Assembly: GCF_018141105.1 (NCBI RefSeq)
Contig: NZ_CP054839.1
Coordinates: 434,001-498,000 of the forward strand
Reading direction: 5' to 3'
Length of the DNA: 64,000 nucleotides
From: Saccharopolyspora erythraea
GTDB lineage: Bacteria; Actinomycetota; Actinomycetes; Mycobacteriales; Pseudonocardiaceae
In this document: piece by piece, positions 55,660-64,000 of the stretch
How positions within the stretch are numbered: the stretch's first letter is position 1
How the letters are laid out: each line of letters starts with the position of its first letter
Program-made: the position numbers and the translations under genes
Notes under the pieces: model-generated
Seen by the model: only the letters and a program-made list of their open reading frames with translations
Told to the model about the DNA's origin: nothing
The model's database searches: none

Positions 55660-56148
55660 ATGGTTTTCAAGGTCGGAGAGACCGTCGTCTACCCGCATCA
55701 CGGTGCCGCGCTCATCGAAGCAATCGAGACTCGTGTGATCAAGGGCGAGGAGAAGCAGTACCTCGTCCTGAAGGTCGCGCAGGGTGACCTGACCGTACGC
55801 GTTCCCGCCGACAACGCCGAGATCGTCGGTGTCCGGGACGTCGTCGGTCAGGAGGGTCTCGATCGGGTCTTCGACGTGCTGCGTGCTCCGCACACCGAGG
55901 AACCGACCAACTGGTCCCGTCGGTACAAGGCCAACCTCGAGAAGCTCGCATCCGGCGATGTGAACAAGGTGGCCGAAGTGGTGCGCGACCTCTGGCGACG
56001 CGAGAAGGATCGTGGCCTGTCCGCAGGCGAGAAGCGCATGCTGGCCAAGGCTCGTCAGATACTGGTCAGCGAGCTGGCGCTGGCCGAAGGTACCGACGAG
56101 GGCAAGGCGGAGACCCTGCTGGACGAAGTCCTTGCCACCGCAGTCTGA
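55660..56148 (+). CDS. carD: RNA polymerase-binding transcription factor CarD
   Basis: A 162-residue protein that stabilises the open complex at housekeeping and rRNA promoters. The N-terminal RNA polymerase beta-interaction domain has [16 protein letters not shown]; the C-terminal helical domain contains the promoter-wedging Trp in [13 protein letters not shown] and a basic patch. It is nearly identical in length to mycobacterial CarD. ispD follows after 27 bp. Confidence 0.97.
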   Translation: MVFKVGETVVYPHHGAALIEAIETRVIKGEEKQYLVLKVAQGDLTVRVPADNAEIVGVRDVVGQEGLDRVFDVLRAPHTEEPTNWSRRYKANLEKLASGDVNKVAEVVRDLWRREKDRGLSAGEKRMLAKARQILVSELALAEGTDEGKAETLLDEVLATAV

Positions 56149-56175
56149 CCACCACCGCAACCGGAACCACCAGGC

Positions 56176-56850
56176 GTGAGCGTCGTCGCGCTGGTCCCCG
56201 CCGCTGGTCGCGGGGTGCGGCTGGGCGCCGGGATGCCCAAGGCGCTGGTTCCGGTCGCGGGTGAGTCGTTGCTGTCGCGCGCGGTCCGAGGTCTGCACGA
56301 CTCGGGCCGCGTGCGTCATGTCGTGGTGGCGGCACCGGCCGACGAGGTGCCCGCCGTGGAGGCCGAGTTCGCGTCGTTGCGGTCCTTCGTGCATGTGGTG
56401 CCCGGAGGAGCGGAACGAACCGACTCGGTGCGGCTGGCGCTCGCCGAGGCCGAGCGGGCCGTGCCCGACGCGCGCGTCGTGCTGGTGCACGACGCCGCGC
56501 GGGCGTTCACCCCGCCGTCGGTGGTGCGCGACGTCGTGCGCGCCGTCGAGGAGGGCGCGCCCGCGGTCGTGCCGGTCCTGCCCGTCGCCGACACCATCAA
56601 GCAGGTCGACGAGGCGGGCGACGTCGAGACGACGGTGGACCGCTCGCGCCTGCGCACCGTCCAGACCCCCCAGGGATTCGCCATCGACGTGCTCCGCCAG
56701 GCGTACGCGGCGGCCGGTGACATCGCCACCGACGACGCCGGGCTGGTCGAGCGCATCGGCGGGAAGGTGAGCACCGTGCCCGGGCACCCCCATGCCCTCA
56801 AGATCACCACTGCCTTCGACCTCGCCATCGCCGAGGCGGTGCTCGCGTGA
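56176..56850 (+). CDS. ispD: 2-C-methyl-D-erythritol 4-phosphate cytidylyltransferase
   Basis: A 224-residue MEP-pathway enzyme making CDP-ME. The CTP-binding loop [18 protein letters not shown] is at residues 7-24, and [10 protein letters not shown] and TVQTPQGF are intact. GTG 56176 has only a weak SD. The stop region overlaps ispF (GTGA), so consecutive MEP steps are coupled. Confidence 0.96.
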   Translation: MSVVALVPAAGRGVRLGAGMPKALVPVAGESLLSRAVRGLHDSGRVRHVVVAAPADEVPAVEAEFASLRSFVHVVPGGAERTDSVRLALAEAERAVPDARVVLVHDAARAFTPPSVVRDVVRAVEEGAPAVVPVLPVADTIKQVDEAGDVETTVDRSRLRTVQTPQGFAIDVLRQAYAAAGDIATDDAGLVERIGGKVSTVPGHPHALKITTAFDLAIAEAVLA

Positions 56851-57323
56851 TCCCCAGGATCGGCCAGGGCGTGGACGTGCACCCGGTGGAGGCCGGCCGC
56901 GAGTGCTGGGTCGCGGGGCTGCTGTGGCCGGGCGAGGACGGCTGCGCGGGGCACTCCGACGGCGACGTCGCCTCCCACGCGCTGTGCGACGCGCTGCTCT
57001 CGGCGGCCGGGCTCGGCGATCTCGGCGCGGTCTTCGGCACCGGCGACGACCGCTGGGCCGGGGCGCACGGCGCCGAGCTGCTCGCCGAGGTCCGGCGGCG
57101 GGTCGCCGACGCCGGGTTCGGCATCGGCAACGCCGTGGTCCAGGTCGTCGGCAACCGCCCGCGCATCGGCAAGCGCCGGGAGGAGGCGCAGCGGGTGCTC
57201 TCGGAGGTCCTCGGCGCCCCGGTGTCGGTCTCCGGCACCACCACCGACGGACTCGGGCTCACCGGTCGCGGCGAGGGGATCGCGGCGGTCGCGACGGCTC
57301 TGGTGTTCCCCGTGGAGAGTTAA
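56847..57323 (+). CDS. ispF: 2-C-methyl-D-erythritol 2,4-cyclodiphosphate synthase
   Basis: A 158-residue trimeric enzyme cyclising CDP-ME 2-phosphate. Zinc ligands lie in GQGVDVHPV (Asp-x-His) and the second His in [27 protein letters not shown] is the C-terminal signature. GTG 56847 overlaps ispD by 4 bp. Confidence 0.96.
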   Translation: MIPRIGQGVDVHPVEAGRECWVAGLLWPGEDGCAGHSDGDVASHALCDALLSAAGLGDLGAVFGTGDDRWAGAHGAELLAEVRRRVADAGFGIGNAVVQVVGNRPRIGKRREEAQRVLSEVLGAPVSVSGTTTDGLGLTGRGEGIAAVATALVFPVES

Positions 57324-57408
57324 CGCGCTGCTACCTTGGGGCGAAGTCGGGGAAAGTTCAGGGTCTGCTCCCTAGGCGACCGGCATGTCGCCGGGTCATC
57401 CTCGACTC

Positions 57409-57609
57409 ATGGTGATCGAGCGGTATCGGTGGGTGCGTCGACTGCTCGTTGGGCAGCCGGTGTTCGCGTGGCCGTGCAGTTGGTTCCTGTGGTCGAGCGG
57501 TGGCGGTGTGAACCTGGCCGTCGCCGTGGTGCTGCTGTGGGCGAGCGCCCTCGGCAGCGTGGTGGCGATCGTCGCTCCGATGCGGCGCCAGGAGGCGCGG
57601 CGCTGCTGA
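57409..57609 (+). CDS. Possible small membrane protein
   Basis: A 66-residue frame from ATG 57409 with a basic start (VIERYRWVRRLLVG), one strong hydrophobic helix (VNLAVAVVLLWASALGSVVAIV) which exceeds what I can show in full, and a basic end. It lies in the otherwise gene-free 57324-57806 spacer. TACCTT upstream (57341) is too far for leaderless initiation and no SD is present, so expression is doubtful. Long opposite-strand frames here have poor composition and are not supported. Confidence 0.3.
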   Translation: MVIERYRWVRRLLVGQPVFAWPCSWFLWSSGGGVNLAVAVVLLWASALGSVVAIVAPMRRQEARRC

Positions 57610-57806
57610 TCGCGCGGGGTTCGCGGCCTGCCGCCCCGGCCCCGTCGATCACGAGTCGCGGCTCGCGGTAGCAGCCTTGGTGATGGTGCGCGCGCGGGTG
57701 CGCCGAGCAGGCGGACAGCGATGCCGTGCGCCCGCCGCTGGGCCGTCGAGGTGTTGTAGACCTCAGATGCGTGCGGTGGGTAGGTCGTCCCCATAACGTT
57801 GCCGGG

Positions 57807-58490
57807 GTGAGTGCGCGCGCGGTGTTCTTCGACTTCTCCGGCACCCTGTTCCGGCTGGAGCAGGACGAGTCCTGGTTCGCCGGGGTCACCGACTCCGGCG
57901 GCGCCCCGCTCGACGCGGAGGCGCAGGCCGAGCTGATGCGGCGGATGACCGCCCCGGTCGGCCCGGTGGTCGGGGTGGACGCCGAGCACCAGCACGCCTG
58001 GGAGAACCGCGATCTCGACCCCGAGCTGCACCGCAAGATCTACCGGGAGTTCCTGCGCCGCAGCGGGGTCGCCGTCGCCGACCAGGTCGACGCGCTCTAC
58101 GGACGGCTGGTCGACCCCGGCAGCTGGACGCCCTACCCCGACACCGCCGAGGTGCTGCGCAGGCTGCACTCCACCGGCGTGCGGATCGCGGTGATCAGCA
58201 ACATCGCCTTCGACATCAGGCCGGCCTTCGAGCGGCTGGGCGTGGCCGGACTCGTCGACGAGTTCGTGCTCTCCTACCTCGAAGGGGTGATCAAACCCGA
58301 TCCGAAGATCTTCCTCCGGGCGGCTGAGCGGCTCGGTGTCGAGCCCGGGGACGCGCTGATGATCGGTGACCACGAGGATGTCGACGGCGCGGCCGCGGCG
58401 GTCGGCTGCCGGGTCGCCATCGTGGACCCCGCCCCGACTTCCGAACGCCCGGACGCGCTGCTCACGGCGGTCGCCGAGCACGGCTTCTGA
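57807..58490 (+). CDS. HAD-superfamily hydrolase with altered motif I
   Basis: A 227-residue HAD protein. Motif I is FFDFSGTLF: the nucleophile Asp9 is present, but the usual second Asp (DxD) is Ser11. Motif II is in VISNIAF, motif III Lys in GVIKPDPKIF, motif IV in MIGDHEDVDG; a C1 cap is inserted after motif I. DxD phosphatases use the second Asp as acid/base, so this variant may act differently. GTG 57807 is 7 nt after TAACGT (57794-57799), which fits a leaderless transcript. It lies between ispF and cysS. Confidence 0.85.
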   Translation: MSARAVFFDFSGTLFRLEQDESWFAGVTDSGGAPLDAEAQAELMRRMTAPVGPVVGVDAEHQHAWENRDLDPELHRKIYREFLRRSGVAVADQVDALYGRLVDPGSWTPYPDTAEVLRRLHSTGVRIAVISNIAFDIRPAFERLGVAGLVDEFVLSYLEGVIKPDPKIFLRAAERLGVEPGDALMIGDHEDVDGAAAAVGCRVAIVDPAPTSERPDALLTAVAEHGF

Positions 58491-58622
58491 CCGCTGGTCC
58501 GGGGGCGCCGCCGTCCCTTCGGCGGAGTCCGGCGCGCACCGGGTGGAGGCTTCCGGACGGGCGTCCGCGCGGGCGGTGCGGCGGCGGGAGCCCGTTTTGG
58601 CCGTGCCCGTACCATCAGGGGC

Positions 58623-60017
58623 GTGAGCCTGCACCTACATGACACAGCGACCCGCACGGTGCGCGAGTTCCACCCGCGCCTCGCCGGAGTGGCGTCGATC
58701 TACGTCTGCGGTGCCACGGTGCAGGGTGTTCCGCACATCGGCCACGTCCGCGGCGGCCTGAACTACGACGTGCTGCGGCGCTGGCTGGTGCACAACGGCT
58801 ACGACGTGCGCCTGGTGCGCAACGTCACCGACATCGACGACAAGATCCTCATCAAGGCCGCCGACGCCGGCCGCCCCTGGTGGGAGTGGGCCACCGCGCA
58901 CGAGCGGGCCTTCGAGAGCGCCTTCGACCGGCTGGGTTGCCTGCCGCCGTCGGCGCTGCCCCGCGCGACCGGCCACATCACGCAGATGATCGAGCTGATG
59001 CAGCGGCTGATCGACAAGGGCCACGCCTACGCGTCGGGCGGCGACGTGTACTTCTCCGTCGCCTCCTACGCCGAGCACTACGGCAGGCTCTCCGGGCAGC
59101 GGCTCGACGAGGTCCAGCAGGGCGAGAGCACCGCGAGCGGCAAGCGCGACCCCCGCGACTTCACGCTCTGGAAGGCCGCCAAGCCCGGTGAGCCGAGCTG
59201 GCCGACGCCGTGGGGCGACGGCCGCCCCGGCTGGCACCTGGAGTGCTCGGCCATGTCGACCTACTACCTGGGCAGCGAGTTCGACATCCACGGCGGCGGC
59301 CTGGACCTGGTGTTCCCGCACCACGAGAACGAGCTGGCGCAGTCCACCGCGGCCGGTGACGGCTTCGCCCGGTACTGGATGCACAACGCGTGGGTCACCA
59401 TGAGCGGCGAGAAGATGTCGAAGTCACTGGGCAACACCGTGGCGATCCCGGCGATCCTGCAGCGGGCCGCCGCCCCGGAGATCCGCTACTACCTGGTCAC
59501 CCCGCACTACCGCTCGACGATCGAGTACTCCGAGCCCGCGCTGGCCGAGGCGATCTCGGCCTACCGGCGCATCGACTCCTTCGTCAACCGGGTGCGGCAG
59601 CGCACCGGCGAGGTCGGGCACGGGCCGGTGCCCGCCGAGTTCGCGGCGGCGATGGACGACGACCTGTCGACGCCGCAGGCGATCGCCGTGGTGCACAACG
59701 CCATCCGCGAAGGCAACGCCGCCCTCGACCGCGGCGACGACCGGGCGGCCAACGAGGCGGCGGCCTCGGTCCGGACGATGACCGGCATCCTCGGTCTGGA
59801 CCCGCTGGCCGAGCAGTGGGCCGACACCCGCGGCGCGGACGACGCCGCTCACCACGCGTTGTCCGAGCTCGTGGACAGCATGCTCCAGCAGCGCCGGCAG
59901 GCCCGCGCCGAGCGCGACTTCGCCACCGCCGACGCGGTGCGGGACCGGCTGCAGGCATGCGGAATCGCCGTCGAGGACACCCCTGACGGTCCGTTGTGGA
60001 CATTGAAAGACGGGTAA
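58623..60017 (+). CDS. cysS: Cysteine--tRNA ligase
   Basis: A 464-residue class I synthetase. HIGH at 38-41 and KMSKS at 264-268 are intact; Cys29 and the HHEN cluster supply zinc ligands. GTG 58623 lies 7 nt after TACCAT (58610-58615), a leaderless pattern. It is the standard-length CysS and not the mycothiol ligase MshC, which lacks the C-terminal anticodon domain seen here. rlmB follows 5 bp after the stop. Confidence 0.96.
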   Translation: MSLHLHDTATRTVREFHPRLAGVASIYVCGATVQGVPHIGHVRGGLNYDVLRRWLVHNGYDVRLVRNVTDIDDKILIKAADAGRPWWEWATAHERAFESAFDRLGCLPPSALPRATGHITQMIELMQRLIDKGHAYASGGDVYFSVASYAEHYGRLSGQRLDEVQQGESTASGKRDPRDFTLWKAAKPGEPSWPTPWGDGRPGWHLECSAMSTYYLGSEFDIHGGGLDLVFPHHENELAQSTAAGDGFARYWMHNAWVTMSGEKMSKSLGNTVAIPAILQRAAAPEIRYYLVTPHYRSTIEYSEPALAEAISAYRRIDSFVNRVRQRTGEVGHGPVPAEFAAAMDDDLSTPQAIAVVHNAIREGNAALDRGDDRAANEAAASVRTMTGILGLDPLAEQWADTRGADDAAHHALSELVDSMLQQRRQARAERDFATADAVRDRLQACGIAVEDTPDGPLWTLKDG

Positions 60018-60022
60018 GCGAG

Positions 60023-60988
60023 TTGGCAGGCAACGACAGGCGCCGGGGCGCGATCCGCAAGCCGGGCTCCAAGAAGGGCATGGTGGTCGGTTCCGGCGGT
60101 CAGCGGCGCAGGGGGCTGGAGGGCAAGGGCCCGACGCCGAAGGCGAAGGACCGGGTCAGCCACCCGGCCAAGCGGCGGGTCGACGCCGCGAAGGCGCGTA
60201 CCGAGCAGCAGCGGACGCGGCAGCGGCAGAAGGACAAGTCCGACACCGCCGAGATGATCGCGGGCCGCAACCCGGTCGCCGAGTGCATCCGCGCCGGGGT
60301 GCCGGCGACGGGCCTCTACGTCGCGCAGGGCATCGACGCCGACGACCGCGTCACCGATGCGGTGCGCGGAGCGGACTCGCGGGGCATCTCGGTCGTCGAG
60401 GTCCAGCGCTCCGAGCTGGACCGGATGACCGGCGGCGCGATGCACCAGGGCCTGGCGCTGCAGGTCCCCGCCTACGAGTACGCCCACCCCGACGACGTGC
60501 TGGACGAGGCGCACAACTCGGGGCTGCCGCCGCTGATCGTCGCGCTGGACGGGGTGACCGACCCGCGCAACCTGGGCGCGGTGATCCGTTCCGCGGCGGC
60601 CTTCGGCGCGCACGGCGTGATCCTGCCGCAGCGCCGCAGCGCCGGGCTGACCGCGGTCGCGTGGCGCACCAGCGCGGGCACGGCGGCCAAGCTTCCGGTC
60701 GCCAGGGCGGTCAACCTCACCCGGACGCTGAAGGACCTGAAGGCCGAAGGGCTGATGGTCGTCGGCCTGGACGCGGACTCCGACATCACCTCAGACGAGC
60801 TCGACCTCGCGACGGGTCCGCTGGTCGTCGTGGTCGGTTCGGAGGGCCGCGGGCTGTCGCGGCTGGTCCGCGAGACCTGCGACCAGACGGTGTCCATCCC
60901 GATGGCCGGCAGCGTGGAGTCGCTCAACGCCTCCGTCGCGGCCGGCATCGTGCTGGCCGAGGTCGCCCGGCGCCGCCGCGCCCGCTGA
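60023..60988 (+). CDS. rlmB: 23S rRNA (guanosine-2'-O-)-methyltransferase RlmB
   Basis: A 321-residue SPOUT enzyme: a basic, Lys/Arg/Gly-rich extension of about 75 residues, an RNA-binding substrate domain ([12 protein letters not shown]), then the knotted SpoU fold with [24 protein letters not shown] and [20 protein letters not shown] 60023 is chosen as it follows the cysS stop by 5 bp; an in-frame ATG at 59996 lies inside cysS. The rRNA target site is inferred from the family. Confidence 0.9.
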   Translation: MAGNDRRRGAIRKPGSKKGMVVGSGGQRRRGLEGKGPTPKAKDRVSHPAKRRVDAAKARTEQQRTRQRQKDKSDTAEMIAGRNPVAECIRAGVPATGLYVAQGIDADDRVTDAVRGADSRGISVVEVQRSELDRMTGGAMHQGLALQVPAYEYAHPDDVLDEAHNSGLPPLIVALDGVTDPRNLGAVIRSAAAFGAHGVILPQRRSAGLTAVAWRTSAGTAAKLPVARAVNLTRTLKDLKAEGLMVVGLDADSDITSDELDLATGPLVVVVGSEGRGLSRLVRETCDQTVSIPMAGSVESLNASVAAGIVLAEVARRRRAR

Positions 60989-61013
60989 GCCGTCCGGGTG
61001 CGGCGCGCGTCAG

Positions 61014-62015
61014 TCAGCGCTGCGCTTGGCCGAGAACGGTGTCGACGGTCAGCGCGGAGGCCACGACGAGGCTGTTCAGCGGCTCGGGCAGCGGACGGAA
61101 GATCTGCAGGACGTAGTTGTCGGCCGTGGTGAACGCGGCCTTGGCCAGTCCCTGCCAGGTCTTGCTGATCTGCCCGATCTGCTGGTCCTCGTGGTCGAGC
61201 ACACGAAGGTCCCAGGCGCGCAGGTTCTCGGCGTGGATGCCGCCGATGCGTTGCCCGCCGGCCTCGAAGGCGAACCGGACCTTGCCCCAGACGTTCTCCA
61301 TCCGGATGTCCCCGACGGGGGAGCCGTCCGGGCGCTGGACGTGCACGGTGGACTTCCACATCGTGGCCGGGCGGGTCAAACGCAGCACCGGCCTGCCTGC
61401 GGCGTCGCGGATCTCCAGCGCGACCGTCATCAGCGAGTCGAGCTTGGTCAGCAGCCGCAACGCCTTCTGCGCACCGCTCTGCCCGGTCTGCACCACGGAC
61501 CCGATCTGGTGGCCGGTCTGGTCGTAGACGGCGTACTCGTTGGCCATCTCGATCAACTTGGCCTTCTGGTTGACCACCAGGACCGGCTCGGTGAGCAGGG
61601 TGCCGCCGCCACCGCCGACGTGTCCGCCGACGCCGGCGCGCTGCTGCACCTGCTGCTGGACTGAGGCCGAGTCGCCGGTGCCGCCGAGCGCCAGCTCGAT
61701 CGACGAGGAGTCGTCGGCCTGCGGCATCGGTGCCTGCTGGAAGGGCTGGCCCGGGTGGTGGACCGGCTGGGTCGGCGCGGGTGCGCCGGGCGGCATCGGC
61801 TGGCCGGGTGCGTGCGGCTGGGCAGCTTGCTGCTGCTGCGGCGGCTGGGGCGGGATCGGCTGCTGCGGCTGTGCCGCGGGCTGCGGCTGTTGCTGCGCGG
61901 CGGGCTGCGGCTGGGCGGGCTGCGCGTGCGGCGTCCACTGCCTGCCGTCCCACCAGCGCACGTATCGCGGATCTGCCTGGTCCGGGTACCAGCCGGGCGG
62001 TGGCGGAGCGCTCAT
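61014..62015 (-). CDS. DUF2510 plus phospholipid scramblase-like domain protein
   Basis: A 333-residue protein: DUF2510 at the N-terminus (PPPGWYPDQADPRYVRWWDG), a Pro/Gln-rich linker of about 75 residues, and from about 135 a Tubby/LURP-one/scramblase-like beta domain (VNQKAKLIEMANEYAVYD, SSVVQTGQ). DUF2510 modules are common on actinobacterial membrane-associated proteins and may bind a cell-envelope partner. No membrane helix is clear apart from a C-terminal hydrophobic stretch. ATG 62015 is 7 nt after TAGCCT on the minus strand: leaderless. It is divergent from the MBOAT gene. Confidence 0.82.
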   Translation of the reverse strand: MSAPPPPGWYPDQADPRYVRWWDGRQWTPHAQPAQPQPAAQQQPQPAAQPQQPIPPQPPQQQQAAQPHAPGQPMPPGAPAPTQPVHHPGQPFQQAPMPQADDSSSIELALGGTGDSASVQQQVQQRAGVGGHVGGGGGTLLTEPVLVVNQKAKLIEMANEYAVYDQTGHQIGSVVQTGQSGAQKALRLLTKLDSLMTVALEIRDAAGRPVLRLTRPATMWKSTVHVQRPDGSPVGDIRMENVWGKVRFAFEAGGQRIGGIHAENLRAWDLRVLDHEDQQIGQISKTWQGLAKAAFTTADNYVLQIFRPLPEPLNSLVVASALTVDTVLGQAQR

Positions 62016-62195
62016 GGCGGCCAGGCTAGGCGATCGGTGCCGCCCGTGTACGTGGATTCGGCCGCCCCGCCGCTGATCCGCCGAGCCGAGTTCGCGGAGC
62101 TGTCGTGAACGGGACTCGGATAAGGTCTGGCGCGGCTAGAGTCAGTCGCAGTGCAACGAGGGAGGCATGGGCTTCCCGTACCCCGAGGCCCACCG

Positions 62196-63629
62196 ATGTC
62201 GTTCGCAAGTCCGCTTTTCCTCTGGTATTTCCTGCCGCTGGTGCTGGTCGCCGTGCTGGTCGCGCCGCGCCGCGCGCGCAACGTGGTCGTCGCCGTGGCG
62301 AGCCTGCTGTTCTACGCCAGCGGCGCGGGCGGTACGACGTTGCTGCTGCTGGCCTGCATCGTGGCCAACTTCGTCGCGGGCCGGTTCCTCGAGCCGGACC
62401 AGTGGAACGCGGCGCAGGGCAGGCGCAGGCTGTTGCTGATCGGCACCGTCACCTTCGACCTGCTGATCCTCGCGCTGTGGAAGTACGCCGGGTTCGCCAC
62501 CGAGCAGGCCGCGGTGCTGGCGAGCTGGTTCGGCGGCGGATTCCCCGTTCTGCAGCTGGCGTTGCCGATCGGGATCTCCTTCTACACGTTCCACCACATC
62601 TCCTACGTGGTGGACATCTACCGCGGCGAACGCCCGGCGCTGCGCGACCCGGTCTCCTTCGTCACCTACATCGCGATGTTCCCGCAGCTGGTGGCCGGTC
62701 CGATCGTGCGGTACCGGGAGATCGCCGACCAGCTCCCGCAGCAGCGCACGCACCGCCTCGACGACATCGCGGCGGGCTTCCCGCGGTTCGCGTGGGGGCT
62801 GACCAAGAAGGTCGTCATCGCCGACACCCTCGCCCCGATGGTCGACACCGCGTTCGCGACCCCGGCCGAGGACATGACCTTCGCGATCGCCTGGCTCGGC
62901 GCCATCGGGTATGCGATGCAGCTCTACTTCGACTTCTCCGGCTACTCCGACATGGCGATCGGGCTCGGCCGGATGCTCGGTTTCCGGCTGCCGGAGAACT
63001 TCGCGCGCCCGTACTCGTCGGTGACCGTGACCGAGTTCTGGCGGCGCTGGCACATGTCGCTGTCGCGGTGGTTCCGCGACTACGTCTACATCCCGCTCGG
63101 CGGCAACCGGCACGGCGTGGCGAAGACCTACCGGAACCTGGCGATCATCTTCGTGCTGACCGGTTTCTGGCACGGCGCGGCGTGGACGTACCTGGTCTGG
63201 GGGCTGTTCCACGGGTTGATGCTGGTCGTGGAGCGTGCGACGGGCCTCGACCGCCCGCCGTCGGCGCCCGCCGCGCGCATCGGCAGGCGTGCGCTGACGA
63301 TGCTGCTGGTGGTGGTCGGCTGGGTGTTCTTCCGGGCGCCCGACCTGGGCACCGCGTTCACGATGCTGGGCCACATGCTGGTGCCGGACCTGGCCGGGCT
63401 CGGCGACATCGTGTCGGCGTCGGTGACCAACCAGCGGATGTTCTTCCTGCTGGTGGCCCTGGTCGTGGTGTTCCTGCCGGCGAACTCGGGTACCGGTCCG
63501 TTCCTGGAGTCGGTGCGCTCCCGCCCCGCCAACGTCCTGCGCGTCAGCGTCCTCACGGCCGGCCTGGCCTACTCTGGCCTGCTGGTCGCCACGGGATCCT
63601 TCAGCCCTTTCCTGTACTACCAGTTCTAA
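62196..63629 (+). CDS. MBOAT-family O-acyltransferase
   Basis: A 477-residue membrane protein with about 10-12 helices, of the AlgI/DltB/PatA type that passes acyl groups to cell-surface polymers. YFDFSGYSDMAIGLGRMLGF and WRRWHMSLSRWFRDYVYIPL are the family signatures, and the catalytic His326 is in GFWHGAAWTY. ATG 62196 has GAGG upstream. DltB/AlgI enzymes work with a partner (DltD/AlgJ/SGNH type), but none is visible before the integrase boundary, so the partner may have been separated or lie elsewhere. Confidence 0.93.
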   Translation: MSFASPLFLWYFLPLVLVAVLVAPRRARNVVVAVASLLFYASGAGGTTLLLLACIVANFVAGRFLEPDQWNAAQGRRRLLLIGTVTFDLLILALWKYAGFATEQAAVLASWFGGGFPVLQLALPIGISFYTFHHISYVVDIYRGERPALRDPVSFVTYIAMFPQLVAGPIVRYREIADQLPQQRTHRLDDIAAGFPRFAWGLTKKVVIADTLAPMVDTAFATPAEDMTFAIAWLGAIGYAMQLYFDFSGYSDMAIGLGRMLGFRLPENFARPYSSVTVTEFWRRWHMSLSRWFRDYVYIPLGGNRHGVAKTYRNLAIIFVLTGFWHGAAWTYLVWGLFHGLMLVVERATGLDRPPSAPAARIGRRALTMLLVVVGWVFFRAPDLGTAFTMLGHMLVPDLAGLGDIVSASVTNQRMFFLLVALVVVFLPANSGTGPFLESVRSRPANVLRVSVLTAGLAYSGLLVATGSFSPFLYYQF

Positions 63630-63685
63630 CGAGCGCGACACCGTGACCAGCAACTTTGTGTCATCAAAGCGGATTTCGGCGCTGC

Positions 63686-63714
63686 CAGGCCGTCGTCAGG
63701 CCGTCAGGCCGTCC
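63686..63714 (+). repeat. Three CAGGCCGT direct repeats near the integrase
   Basis: CAGGCCGT occurs at 63686-63693, 63697-63704 and 63705-63712. Short repeats next to a tyrosine integrase can be arm-type binding sites; no attachment-site pair can be tested in one window. Confidence 0.4.
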
Positions 63715-63720
63715 TACCAA

Positions 63721-63769
63721 CACCAACGCCCCGGTACGGAAGGCGGACTCCCGAACCAGGGCGTTGGTG
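63721..63769 (-). terminator. Terminator of the integrase gene
   Basis: CACCAACGCCC (63721-63731) pairs with GGGCGTTGGTG (63759-63769); it starts at the integrase stop on the minus strand. The loop is 27 bases, so it may also be part of an att-site structure. Confidence 0.5.
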
Positions 63770-63770
63770 A

Positions 63771-64000
63771 TCAGTGGCGGCCGAACACGATGTCTACAGC
63801 TCCTTGCGTACGCGCCTGGCTCGACGGCATCAGGTGCGTGTAGACCTTGAGCGTGAAGCCGGGGTCGGAGTGCCCGAGGTATTCAGAAAGTGCACGGACA
63901 CTCTCTCCCGCGTCGAGTAGTACCGAGGCGTAGAAGTGACGTAGGGCGTGAAATCCATCTGCCCGAGTCGGCGATTCGAGACCCGCTGCCCGCAACGCTG
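63771..64000 (-). CDS. Tyrosine recombinase/phage integrase, C-terminal part (5' end off window)
   Basis: About 76 codons are visible, open beyond base 64000. The catalytic core C-terminus is clear: HALRH (Arg II with its HxxR context), LGHSD (His) and VYTHL (the Tyr nucleophile), followed by a short tail ending in VFGRH. Such integrases insert phages and integrative plasmids into tRNA or other sites. It enters from beyond the right edge and ends next to MBOAT, so an integrated element probably lies to the right, with one junction near 63630-63770. No tRNA is seen here. Confidence 0.9.
   Translation of the reverse strand, partial: ALRAAGLESPTRADGFHALRHFYASVLLDAGESVRALSEYLGHSDPGFTLKVYTHLMPSSQARTQGAVDIVFGRH

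Noticed and set aside
57407-58634. Long minus-strand frames opposite the HAD gene and spacer
   Set aside because: Arg/Pro/Thr-rich composition, no domains, and antisense to a clear HAD protein.

Overview
The window is GC-rich actinobacterial chromosome with many GTG and some TTG starts. It is most likely from a Pseudonocardiales genus close to Saccharopolyspora; that placement is an inference from protein character and gene order, not a database result. The backbone runs in the same order as the Mycobacterium tuberculosis block from ppa (Rv3628c) to rlmB (Rv3579c), recalled from memory. No rRNA, tRNA or CRISPR was found.

Region by region. Bases 1-4626: a rifamycin-phosphotransferase-like protein (cut by the left edge) divergent from a MarR regulator that is translationally coupled to a DHA2 drug exporter. 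Bases 4627-4748: two strong hairpins, one built from perfect DnaA boxes. Bases 4777-17225: the conserved housekeeping run ppa, a DacB-type carboxypeptidase with a very long acidic N-terminus, a DacB-linked Zn-protease-like protein, tilS, hpt, ftsH and the folate operon folE-folP-folB-folK. Bases 17293-21844: a MerR regulator and three membrane proteins (DUF3180, DUF6779-like, PrsW-like). Bases 21981-27385: a DUF2520 protein, panC, panD, coaX, lysS and lsr2 (pantothenate/CoA supply, tRNA charging, nucleoid silencing). Bases 27830-30898: an iron-box-controlled siderophore ABC importer lying between lsr2 and clpC. Bases 31176-33737: clpC with a ClgR-type box upstream.

Bases 33740-49720 are the accessory part. 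They hold an intergenic inverted-repeat element, an NDH-2/AIF-like flavoprotein divergent from a MarR gene, a DedA protein, a SARP/AfsR-like regulator next to a small secreted peptide, a DrrAB-like exporter, an EEP-family enzyme, a MarR/FUSC pair sharing an operator, the haem oxygenase mhuD, a YhgE/Pip protein paired with an ATPase whose catalytic motifs are degenerate, and a 2H phosphoesterase. The conserved order resumes from mutY to rlmB (49722-60988): beta-carbonic anhydrase, a membrane protein, the disA-radA pair (c-di-AMP synthesis and recombination), lpqE-like lipoprotein, carD, ispD-ispF, a HAD protein, cysS and rlmB. The right end carries a DUF2510/scramblase-like protein, an orphan MBOAT acyltransferase and the C-terminus of a tyrosine integrase entering from beyond the window, so an integrated element probably starts there.

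Two recurrent themes are worth noting. At least eleven starts sit 6-8 nt downstream of a TANNNT -10 hexamer, so leaderless transcription looks common. Four divergent or adjacent regulator/target pairs (MarR or MerR) have visible dyads or shared spacers between them.
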